Positions 1 to 11,256 of a stretch of 64,000 bases of DNA are shown one piece after another. The notes under the pieces were generated by a model that saw only the letters and a list, made by a program, of their open reading frames with translations, was not told the DNA's origin and did no database searches. The position numbers were made by a program, and so were the translations under genes. Numbering within the stretch: position 1 is the first letter of the stretch; the number at the start of each line of letters is the position of its first letter. Origin of the DNA: Caenorhabditis remanei (Eukaryota > Nematoda > Chromadorea > Rhabditida > Rhabditidae); contig NC_071329.1 of assembly GCF_010183535.1 (NCBI RefSeq), positions 7,068,001-7,132,000 of the forward strand. The letters are read 5' to 3'.

Positions 1-1388
1 TTCCAGTCATGACTGCTTCTGACAAATACTTCCAATGGACCATCCCTCAACCACCGTAATCCCTCCCTATATTTTCTTTTTTGATTCCAGTTTCCCATGG
101 CCATTTGTTTCCATCTGTCAGTTTGAATATTCACTGATAAATCTGTTTTTATCACCGCCTTGGTCTTTCTTCATTGCCCAACCACCTTCCAAATAACAAC
201 GGATCGTCAAAAATGCCAGCGTCCTCGTAAATCTTCACAGAATTCAACGCTAATCAGCACCCCCCCCCCCCTTCTCCTCCTAATCTCTCAAATTCAGAAT
301 ATCTTCTCAATTTCTTCTTCTTCTCGGTGGTTTATCATCGTCATGCCGTTTTGAAGAACCCGTTCTCTTCTTTTCCACCGTCATCAACGTCTTCATGCCC
401 CCATCCGACCCCTTCGACAGCTTGACTAATCCGTGTAAAGCCTCATCAATTCACTTTCAACCCATAATGAATTTCGGGTAGAAAGTCACTTTCCACTTTC
501 GATATTGTTTACATGAAATCTTATGTGGACATCTGGATCTACAGATACACAGATCCCCAAAATCCAACCTCCTACAGTAACCCAAACCATCCGCACCCAT
601 CCCAAACCTAAACCAATAATTCATTTCCTGAATTCGTTTCCCCACCTGTTCACCTCCTGCTGTGTGCGCCAAGCCTAAACACTTTATCAGTAGATTCGAT
701 CAGTTTGACGGATAGATGCGCGCCTCCTCGAGAAAAAAACGTTGACAGGACCGAGAGGAGAAGAAGAACTGTGTTCTCTTTGATTGACGTCTTCTTCTTC
801 TTTTTCTATTTTAATAGTTTCTACAAGTATGGCTACCGTAGTACCTGGCACCGTGCCGCCGAAGAAAGGATGTTTCGAAATAATTATCATATCAATTGAC
901 AATGAATGATGGAGTATCCATCGGGAGTCTTCCCAACCACGCCTGCTTGTCTTCCCTCTACCGGTAGATGAATGATGCATCACCATATCTGTTTATCACT
1001 TGGTGGTGTCCATTGTCCTTCTTTGGTGTCTTGTCTCATCAGTAACCAAAGAATTTCATTGCAAAACAAGAGCCATCTCTTCATCTCCCAAGGGGACATT
1101 TACATCGATTCCATGTTTTGCTGGACGGGAGTTTTCTATCTCTTTCTTCATATGTTTTTCCTCCAATTATCCCGCACTTTTAAACTTTTCCGACATAATT
1201 GTTCGGACAGTTTCCTTTTGAAATGTTGCCGCCTTTGGGTGTCACTTCCGATGCGTTGTTATCTACTGTGCGGCATCTAGGTAACTATGTGTAGACGGAG
1301 AAAGTGGAAAAGCTGGAATTATTTAGGTTATTGTGGTTTGGAGAAATTAGGTGATTTAGGTAAATAAGAACGGCCGAGCAGAAAAAAT

Positions 1389-1802
1389 CAGACTTGTCAC
1401 GGGCCGGGCCGGGCCGGGCCGGGCCGAAATCAGGAAAAATTTTGGCCCGGCCCGGCCCGGCCCGGCCCGCCGGGCCAAACTCAGGAAAAATCTCGGCCCG
1501 GCCCGGCCCGGCTCTTTTGAAACATTTTGAGTTTTTGATTTTTTTTTGGAAATTTTAGGAAAAATGTGAATATGTATGATAATTTAAGCATTTTTACTCT
1601 TATTTTCCGAAAAATTTTAAATAAAATTTGGTAAAAACGGGTTCCCATTTTTTGAAATCAAGAAAAATTTCGGCCCGGCCCGGCCCGGCCCGGCCCGCCC
1701 GGGCCGAACTCAAGAAAAATCTCGGCCCGGCCCGGCCCGGGCCGGCCCGGCCCGGCCCGGCCCGAGGCCCGGCCCGGGCCGGCCCGATTTTTGACAAGTC
1801 TG
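1389..1802. repeat. GGGCC-rich inverted-repeat element
   Basis: Arrays of GGGCC on the left (gggccgggcc...) and of GGCCC (its complement) further in and on the right are interrupted by TCAGGAAAAAT / TCAAGAAAAAT spacers. The whole is bounded by an 11-bp inverted repeat, CAGACTTGTCA at 1389 and TGACAAGTCTG at 1792. GC content is extreme against the AT-rich surroundings. Open frames here encode only Gly/Pro/Ala/Arg repeats and are artefacts. Confidence 0.85.
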
Positions 1803-4800
1803 GAAAAAATAAACAAAAACAGTCTTGTCTTCCGAGAAAAGTAAACATTGCTCATCTCTAATGTTGTTTCGAAAACTCATCATTTGAAAAACAAGGTTAT
1901 GGTTTCAAATAGAAACATGGTCAAATTAGAACCACTCGTTTAAGAACGTTTCAGAAAAGTCTAGGAAGTTAGATTCTACAGTAGGAAGTTTTCAAAAAAC
2001 GAAAAGTTTATAAGAGATTCTGAATCTGTTAAAAAAAAGGCTAAAACCTAAATTTTCAGAAATACCTATTCTGAATGAAACATTTTGAAAAAGAGCTGTC
2101 GGGATTAGTCAACTTGGAAACTGCTAGACTAAATGCCCTGTATCTTCGTTCCACTTGCTCATAGATGGAAGTCAAAAACCGATTCAGAATCCTCACGACG
2201 CCAGCTTTCTATCATTAATGGTTTGGTATCAGAAACATGAACGGTTTGGGTATATTTCGAAATTTATCCATAGTTAGCCCAGCTACTCAAGATCATAAGA
2301 CTTAACAAGTCAAAAAGTCAGTAACTGAAATGAACTGTTTTCATTCCAACGATACCGCTGTATAGTAGTACTGTAGGCCAGCTATCATGACTTACAGTCC
2401 ACCTCTCTGATCCCTACGCTAATCTGTGTCCCTCCGAGAAGTCTAGGCTTTCTTCCCTCCCAAACCTCCTACCGATTCTCCCACGACAACTATTAGCTAA
2501 TAATCTCAAAACATTTCCAGATTACATAACCTCATCTTCTTGATTTCATTCATAAGTATCTCTCTTCCCGCCTTCCTCATATTAGTTCAAAACGGCTTCG
2601 TCATCATCACTACCATCATCAACAAAAGTGATCCCGCCTATTCGAATTCTCCTGAATCAGCTATCCGTCCTTTTCTCTCTCTCTTCCCCTCCGAAAGTCT
2701 TCCGCAATTTACTGTTATCTTGCGATTCAATCTTTCCCTATTGAAGTATCTTCTCCTGATTTCCTTCATTTTTCATTTTAATGTCATCTCAATCACTGAT
2801 TCCGATACTCTCCGCGGCCAGAAGCTTATGCAGTTTTGGCAGTTTAGCAATCAAATTGTTTGTTCTAATTCTTTTCGCGCCTTCCTTTTCAAATGATTCT
2901 CTCCAACTAATTCGATTCTTAAAGGATCATCATCTGCCTATTGCGCAATGGCTTCTTCTGAGCCACCAGTCCTGTTTCTAAACGGCATGACTCCTCTTGT
3001 TTGAAAAGTACTCAAGAGACCAGATCATATGCATCATCATCACCAATTGTTTTAGTGTGAGTGTGTCTTTTGCGAGAAGAAGGGCACTGTTGTTTCAACA
3101 ACATTTTTATGCAAATAGTGTGGAGCAAGCAATTGGGGGAGAAGAGAATCATGTTCTTGAGATCTTGACATTATTATTAGATCGTTTCCAAAAATATGGA
3201 TATCCATTTCACTATTGTTTCGTTTTTTTGTTCGGATGTGTTCTTTTTTAGGAAGACTTGTGTTCCGCATTTATGAAAAATTATTACGATTGCTTATCGG
3301 TTTCTTTTACTGTGTTATTTTTGAGATTTCTAAACACCATTTCCGGAACTTGATGGAAAGCGTTTTTTTCAGATGACTTATTATTTTTTACAAATTTCAA
3401 TCGGGTCCTTTCAAAACTGAGACATTTTGAAACTCCACAATTCAAAACCGTTAAAGTTTAGTATGTATTTTGATTTACTTAAGTACGGCTATGATTTGCA
3501 CCAGTTCAAAACGGACGGTCACGTTCCGGGTTGATTCAATTTATATAAGTTTTGCCTCTCACCGTTCTATCTTGCAGCGATTCTGAAAAAAACTTCCTAA
3601 TTTTCTCAATTCCAAATCGTCCGGGAATGAGATTTTCAGAATCCACGATCTCAGAATCTCTAGAACTAAAACCTGTGGCCCATTCTATTACCATGACCCC
3701 TGAACAACCCACCAACCAACAAAAAGTTATGCTGTAAAGGTCAACAGCATCTGATTTTCCAAAGCACTATTCCCAAACTTCCAATCTTTTTGTCATCAGA
3801 AACAGTCAGTCTACTCTTCCCGGGGCATTCAATTCAATTTTGTTTCGGTTGTCCTGTTGTACACGTAAAGCAACAATAGGCCTATCCTATTTATTCTCGC
3901 ATTCTTCTTCTTTTCTCGACCTTCTTTTTCTGTCGGTTTCCCCTTTTCTAATTAATTCACCATTTATAGAGGTTGTCTCCACTGGGCTTCCGCTTCTAGT
4001 CATTTCCAACTTTTCCTTTTTCTCTGGACCGTTCGGTATCATATTTACATTTCCTAATGTAACTGGACACCTTCTATTTTTTTGACTGACTCATTCTCTC
4101 GGTCTCTTTTGAACTGTTCCTTTTCTATTCTGGTTTTGACAGTTTTTGAATGGAAAGAGGAGAAGAAAAGTGGTGATTATGAAACTTTTTGAGAAGAAGA
4201 ACCGTTTCGAATGTTTTTTTTGTTGCTTTTTGTGAGGTATCACAACACTGATTTGGAAGTTTTTTGTGAGCAAAATTTTTATCAAGAAGACACACGTTTG
4301 TCTGTCTGAAAATCAGAAGGAGTAAAAGTAAATTTAAGGGATTAGGTTTCAGAGACTTCTATCCAAGATATTTCTAGAAAAATAGAAGATTTTTAGATTT
4401 GGACGGCATTCCGAATTACATTTTCTGTAAATCACTCGAGAAGTGTTTAAAAATTCACAAAAATCACTTCAACAAACCGCAAAAGAAAGAAATTTCAACA
4501 AATAATTAGACCACCACCACAATAATTTCTCGAGGTCACTCCCCTAACCTCAATTGATTTTTCAAAAAAAGATGCTACTCTTGTTCCCAAATGTCTACCC
4601 ATCTCCTCCATTTTCTCTTTATTTTTTTCTTACAGTTTACCTCTTTTTCTTGTTTGTTCACTCTCCTCCCTCTCTCCATCTCCTTCTACTCATCACTTTC
4701 TTTTCTCTTTTATTTTTTTCGCTTATTTTTCCTTCAGGGGTCTAGGTTTACTTTGTAGCTTTTCGAAAAAAAGGGGTCTTCTGAACTTGACACCTAGATA

Positions 4801-5384
4801 GATTACTCATACCTTGGTCATTCTACTTTTTAATCAAAAAAGTTTACCGCCTAGAGAATAATGGAACCGTGTTTTAAAGTAGTTCCGCTTCTGTTCCGCT
4901 ATCCAAACAGTTATTTTTTGGAAACTTGGTTCAGAGCTATGAGATCTCGTTCCGAAAATTCCAAAACAATATTTTCTCTTGTCTATCACTCCCTTCTTCC
5001 TGTCTCCTTTTCTTCCGAATAGTTTTCGAAACTTGTTCTGTTTCCCCCTTCCATATCACCTCTTTCGTCTCACATTTTTCCTTATTTTTACTCACTTTTT
5101 CTGTCACTCATCACATCAATAGAATTGTCAAAACAGTGGTGTTTGGTTTGGCGGTCTAGGATCCCAGTTTCCGGAAAACTAATCCAAGCCCGTTGATTTT
5201 TGAGAAAAGTTTGAGTATTTACCTAATGAACATCTAGAAATCCGAGGTATGGAACCTTCGTCAAAATCTTTCATTTTAAAAAGCTATAAATTATATGGAT
5301 ATCAGGACAAACAAACAAACAAAAAAAATGATCTTGATGTACCTTAAATTATTGGAAATCCGGATAAACAGACAGATAGACATA

Positions 5385-5828
5385 CAGTACCGGTCAAAAG
5401 ATTGTGAACTTTGGCCGTTTTCAGTTGAAATTGTCCAACTTTGAGAGTGTGTCATGGTAATAATAATGGTCCCATCAAGTAGATTTTTATGGGTCCTACA
5501 GATCAAAAGCAGGGCTTTTGTAATTGACAATTCTTTTTTACGAGCACTCCCTAGCAAATCACGTATCGACAAAGTAATTTCTCCTTTAAATCGACCAATT
5601 TCAGTGCAAAACAGTGCGATTTTTGAGCTGTCGTCTTAAAATACCCATAACTCTTTAGGGAGTGTCCGTACAAAAAATCGTCAACTTCAAAAATGAAGCT
5701 CTACTTTTAATTTGTATGACTCATTAAAAACCTACTAGGTGTGACAATCAGAATTACCACGACACACTCTCAAAGTTAAACAATTTCAACTGAAAACGGT
5801 CAAAGTTCTTATTTTTAGCACAGTCCTG
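5385..5828. mobile_element. Tc1-like non-autonomous inverted-repeat element, copy 1
   Basis: Flanked by TA. The left end reads CAGTACCGGTCAAAAG, resembling Tc1-type termini (CAGTgctGGcCAAAAag). The arms share ACTTTGGCCGTTTTCAGTTG (with ACTTTGACCG on the right arm) and AACTTTGAGAGTGTGTC over about 90 bp in inverted orientation. There is no transposase frame. The outermost right end is diverged (GCACAGTCCTG). Confidence 0.7.
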
Positions 5829-6419
5829 TATGTTGAATTCTGGAACTCCGAACAAACAGACAGATAGACAGACCTCATTTTTTGGAATCCAAAATCCTGA
5901 ATCAAGTTTTTTTTTGAAAGTAATTTACTTTTGAAATTTAAAAACACCAATTGATAAAGCCGACCTCTGTTGACCCAACCACTTTTAACGCCTCCTAATC
6001 CTCACAAATTGCTTCTGGTTTTTGTTTTCTCTCTCTCTTCTTTTTTTGCTTCTCCTCGTTTTTCCAGTATAATCAATTTAACTATCCTTTCTCTCTCCTC
6101 ATCTCTCTTCTATTATTTTGACAAGACCCGGACCAAAAAGCTTGCCACACAGAAATTCATCCCAAATTCATCTGATTCTGCTCCTCTTTCTCTTTTCTCC
6201 AACTTTTTCTTCTCATAATGTTTCCAAACATTTCCTCGGGAGGTCTCTTTCCTTCATTTCGTAATAGTCCTCCGATACAGTGCCCGTCTCTTTTTTTGAG
6301 GAAAAGAAAACAATGAAACGATCGTAAAGTGGTTAAAGCCACACAGGTTCATTTTTTGGAGGAACGAGAAAAGAGAGGCATAAAACTTTTTTCTATTTTG
6401 ATAATGGAATTTCGACCTA

Positions 6420-6485
6420 GATTTTGGGAGGTAAGTGGTGAGGTTTTGGGAGGTGTGGGATTTTGGGAGGTGTGGGTGGTGAGGT
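6420..6485. repeat. Short tandem repeat TTTGGGAGGT
   Basis: ATTTTGGGAGGT(AAG/GTGGG)TGG units recur three times in about 65 bp (gattttgggaggtaagtgg, ttttgggaggtgtggg, ttttgggaggtgtgggtgg). Non-coding minisatellite. Confidence 0.6.
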
Positions 6486-7745
6486 TTGTCATAGCTTTGA
6501 TATAGATTGAAATTTGAAAGAAAAAGAGATTTTGAAGGCTTGATTCACAAAGATCTCTCTGAATCTATACTTTGGTTTTCTCCGATTTGGACGTAGATTT
6601 TCGAAAAAATTTTAAAAGTTCATGCAGTCAGGTTCGACCGATCCGAGCCTAGACATCACTCCAGCTGTATTTGGTTCATGAGAATTTCAAAAGTTTGTTT
6701 TAGGGGTCGGGTCAAGTAAAACTTGGCTCAATTGTGCACTATCACAGGTCAACTCGATTCATTTCATACAAAATTTTCAAAATTTTTGGTGACTTGCTGT
6801 AGGATACAACTTTGGAACATGAATTTCCGCATCTAGGCTTGAAATTACACAACTGCAAATTTTTCTTAGCTAAAAAAACATCTGGCATAAGAAACAGCTT
6901 GTCGTTGCCCCATCTCTCTAACTCATTTCCTTCTTCTTCTTTTCCAATGCCACAAAAGAAGAAAAAGAAACAAAACTTGGGCGGGTAATTGTGGTCCCAT
7001 CCTTCTTCTCATGTCATCTTTCTCTCTTTTTTCGCGCATCATCATCATCTCTCCCTCTCGCTTCTCTCTTCATACCCAATGAATCCTGTTGCGTAATCCC
7101 TCTATTCCTCTCAACAGTATCATCATCACCTCCGTTTTTTATCCGAGATTCAGAATGGGGGTTGAATGATGTTAGCAGGTAGTGAGGAGGAAGCTAAATC
7201 AAACAACAAGATTCTGTGAAGATTCGATATGAAAATGTTAAGTGATCCGTGATCTTTTCAAGATTTTATGTACAGTTTGCATCTCTCAAAAAGTTTCGAA
7301 AATGTGTATCCCTCCACCTCTCCTCCCAAATCAAATCCGCTTACCATTCAATTTCATCTATCTCTACTTCTATCTCAATTCATTTCAAAATTGACGCAAT
7401 TCCTCTATTATTCTTTTCCGTCGTATTTACATGCGCGGTACACTTAATTTACTTGTGAGCATGACAAATAGACGCGGTTCGGGGGTCTCTACAGTTTCCC
7501 GGAAAGTGGTTTCATACTTGACACTTCGTTGCTAATCCCTTTGAATGCTTTCTGCTCTTTTGTTGACTTATTCAAATTTATTGGAGAAAGGAGAAATTGG
7601 TATTTGCCTCCAGACATGAGTAATAGGTATCCGTTATGCAGATTTTGGAATAACGTTTTTCTGGCGCTGAAGCTTTGGGCAGACATTTTCTTGTGTCATG
7701 TCTCTGTTCTATCTGTCTTAGTTTGGCTCATGGTTCAATCATTTC

Positions 7746-8049
7746 TGTAAACTTTGGCCGTTTTCAGTTGGAAATATCCAACTTTGAGAGTGTGTCATGG
7801 TAATACTGATTGTCCCATCAAGTAGATTTTTAAGGAATCATGTTATGGTCATTTTAAGGGGACAGCTCAAAAATTACCTATTTTGCACTGAAATGGGACG
7901 ATTTCTGGGAGAAATTACTTCGGCGATATGTAACTCTCTAGGGAGTGTCCGTACAAAAAAGTCGTCAACTAAAAAAATGAAGCTCTACCTTTGTTCTGCA
8001 CAATTTCTACTGAAAACGGCCAAAGTTTACAACCTTTTGACCGGTACTG
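7746..8049. mobile_element. Tc1-like non-autonomous element, copy 2, left-truncated
   Basis: Same family as the element at 5385-5828: shared TTTGGCCGTTTTCAGTTG, AACTTTGAGAGTGTGTCATG, CCCATCAAGTAGATTTTTA and GGGAGTGTCCGTACAAAAAA. The right end is intact (CTTTTGACCGGTACTG) while the left lacks the outer ~17 bp, so it is a fossil. Confidence 0.7.
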
Positions 8050-11000
8050 TTCCTTGGTTCCCTCTTCCCTATCCGTTAATTTAAAAATTCTTCCTGATTG
8101 AATCCCAAAACCAAATCATACAAAATGATCAATTCAAAATCATGCATTTGTAGTATTTGTTTATGTTTCAATTTCTACTTTTCGAAAAAGGATGACGTGG
8201 AACTTACAGTATATCACATTTATCAAATTATGACTAATCGTAGGTTTTCAATTGTTTTTACTAGCTTCCGGTCCCACTGTTATAAAAATAGAATCCCTCC
8301 TCTACTTGGTACCGAACACGTAGGTGGGCTCTCCATTGGAATTTCGAAATGACTCAAAAGCCTGTACCACTTGACACTTCACTCGGCATTGTTTGAAGTT
8401 ACAATTAGTGTTTCGATCATAATAGCAAGCAAACCCACAGGAAATTCTCGACAAAACACTTGAGAATAAGCACGCTTATGAGCAATAACCTTACTCAGAA
8501 TTAGGAAAATCGGAGGAAAGTGTGAAGTGGGATATTACATGGAGCCCGGTCCTTAAACTAAATATAACCTCCCAATAGCTAATCATTACCACGATTTCTT
8601 TTCTAACTTCTAAGACTGTCCGATTTTTCTTTTTCTTCCTGTCTTGCCACTCAAAAATTATCATAGCATTTATTCACTCTATTCATTTTTTCTTTCCAAT
8701 TTTCTCCCTTGTCCCTTCGAACGGACAATAGCTGTTCGTGTAGGTAAAGTGTCGAGACAAAAGACAAAAGGTGTCGATTAGGTGTAATTTCCCGTCCCCT
8801 GTCGCCACGAAGACAAACTGTTTTCTTTTTCTCACGGAATGTTTGTATTTCTACTCTCTCCCGCAACCCACGCCTTCATTTTTATTCATCTCCTAGGCGC
8901 CAAACCCAGTCTCTCTCATCTCGCATACGAAACAATCAATCTTGGCTCCCGAAACATCCTCCCGGCCATCTGTCAACTAATTGACACCTCTCATAGTATG
9001 GTGACCTGATTAGGTTCGGATGAAATGGGGGGAAGAAGAGTGGGAGAAAAAGAAATACAACTTGGTTCGTGCTTTTTTTGTATCGGTAGTAAAGAGATGA
9101 TGAAGAAATGTTGGATTTGAAAAAAAGAAGTTTAGCGGTTCAAGGATAACTGGGTGGAGATGAAATGAATAAAAAGGTGGAGGATATGTTGGACGTTTTG
9201 AAATTAACATATGAAATCTGACACGTGGATTTTTGTAGCTTGATGTTTTTGCTGTTTGGTCAGTTGGTTTGTATGACTTATCAAATCGAAATTTTCTAAT
9301 AATAAACAATTAAGCTCCGCCCATTTTTCAGAATGGTTCCCGGTCGGTTCGATTCATTTCAGTTGGTTGAATAAACCGTAGCAAAGGCTGTGAACGCCTT
9401 TTCTTGTTTTATTTTCAGTTTTTTAACAGTAAGCTATTCTTGTTAAAAAAGATCGGACCCCTTCAGTTTAGGGTACGTGCAGCTAGAAGTTCTGAATCTC
9501 ACGCGCCTAAGGTGGCCCAGTAATTTTCGGAGTCAGCACTACGTGTCCTGTGAAACGCACCCTTTTACTCCAAAAATGAATTTCTCCCTTCCACGTCATC
9601 CCTGAAGCTCCGCCCCTTTTTCTCAGAAGCTGTACCAAACAATAATAATTCACACGCTCATGATCATGATCATTTCAAAATTTTCCAACAATCAAACACC
9701 ACCTAAGCCCCGCCCCTTTTCCAGAAAGATTCTCATTGCTCCGCCCCTCGCTTTTTATTTTCAGAATTTCTCCACTCTCACATATCACACTCCCCCAACC
9801 ATCCGTTTCATTTTATCACTCACCTCTCCTTCATATCAGTCTGGTGCCAACCACCCATTCCACTCGTAATCTTCGACGGTCATCAGCAGAAGTTCTCGGA
9901 ACCTTCTCCATATCTTTATGACATAATTATCGTGTTAATTGCTCTTCTATTTAGTGGCCGCTTCAGTGAACCTATCAGTACGGAGTGTTTATCGGTGCAG
10001 TCAGCCATGCGCATTGTTTTGTTTTTGTTTTGGTGACTCAGCAAAGAGTATTCCAGGTGGGATCATCGCTCCCATCTGTCCCAGTTTTAAAACGAAACAA
10101 ACTACGGTCACTTATTCTCCAGTCCGAGGTGTCACAATCCATGAGAGGAGGTGATAAATCGAGTAGCGCACACATGTTAAACTTGACACCTCAACAGGTT
10201 CTCCCAGTTCCCGTTGAAATAAGAAATCTTCTCCCTTCATCTTGTAGAAGAAGCCGAAGGTGACGAAGATCAATTGTCTCCAGAATATATCGGTCAGCTT
10301 GTTCCATTCCTCTCCTTTTTTCTCATTCCTCTGATCCATCACTCGTCAACCCGACGACTCCTCCTACTTGTCACGCCGTATTATCATCTAAGTACTCACC
10401 TATTCTTCTGCCGATTACCTCATATCATCTAACTTCTTTCTGTGATATTCCCTTTTTTCTCATATTACTTATCTGGTCCCGGATGTGTGTTGGGTGTGGT
10501 TGCTTTTGGCGCCAGATTTTTATCGTTATCTGATTGAACTACTGACACCCAGCGGGTGGTATGCGGGGCGATTAATCTTGAGTTCATCTTTCCGAAATTT
10601 TGGAAGGTAAAGGAAATTGGGAGAGTTGTTGATTTTGTTAAATTCTTATCATCTTGGCAAACGCGCCCTGTGGCTAGATTTTTGGTGGTAGATCAATTCT
10701 TTATTGACGAAGATAGTTTCAGTAAAGCGCGTTTGCAAAAGATAAGATTTCTAGTAGATGCATGAGCCATGGCACCTGAAATCTCCTGGTCTAAATTAGC
10801 TCCAAGAATCCACCATTAACGTGCCAAATCGATTTCAGATTCCTACCATTTTTTTCCTCTCAACCCCCTAATTCTAGCCCCCGATGACTCACAATGACTC
10901 TTCTAGAATTGGGCTTTTCACAATCATTTCGTAACGGTTATCACCCCCATTTCCGCCTATTTCTCCTCCCTCTCATCATCATTTTCACAATTGTTCATGT

Positions 11001-11240
11001 TCCCAGACACCCGCCTTTCCCTCTTCTACTTTCTCGGCTATTTCGACAGTCTAATCAATCATTCCCTCTCATGTATCATCGCTAATTCGATCATTCCGTA
11101 CGCTCTCTCTTACTGTGTTCGTACTTATCCATTCCTTTTTCTTATCAAATTCAGAAATGCTTCGTGGAACTTTTGTTCTCCTTCGATTACCTTTAATTCG
11201 CTATTGACCCCCATATCATACTTTCCTTTCAATCAATTTA

Positions 11241-11256
11241 CTCTTTTTCCAGAAAG
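11241..11256 (+). promoter_or_regulatory. Probable spliced-leader acceptor upstream of eff-1
   Basis: A CTCTTTTTCCAG acceptor ends at 11252, four bases before the ATG, with no in-frame upstream coding exon evident. In Caenorhabditis this arrangement usually marks SL1 trans-splicing and supports the chosen start. Confidence 0.55.

Larger units (their letters stand above)
1..11240. other. Gene-poor 5' flank of eff-1
   Basis: Besides the repeats listed separately I find no exon with supporting splice sites and no tRNA. Open frames are T-rich or simple-sequence. A C-homopolymer of about 12 lies at 260-272. Four CTCCGCCC-type boxes occur between 9314 and 9745. Because EFF-1 is expressed in many tissues, this stretch probably carries its regulatory DNA (inference). 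Confidence 0.5.

Noticed and set aside
1600..1861. Open frames on both strands through the GGGCC array
   Set aside because: They encode only Gly/Pro/Ala/Arg repeats dictated by the minisatellite; no start context or splice support.
9330..9360. GGTTCGATTCA resembling a tRNA B box
   Set aside because: No A box or cloverleaf can be drawn around it.
9985..10263. 92-codon plus-strand frame upstream of eff-1 that looks mildly protein-like
   Set aside because: No splice junction links it to eff-1, and the composition is not distinctive; recorded only as a possible 5' UTR or regulatory stretch.
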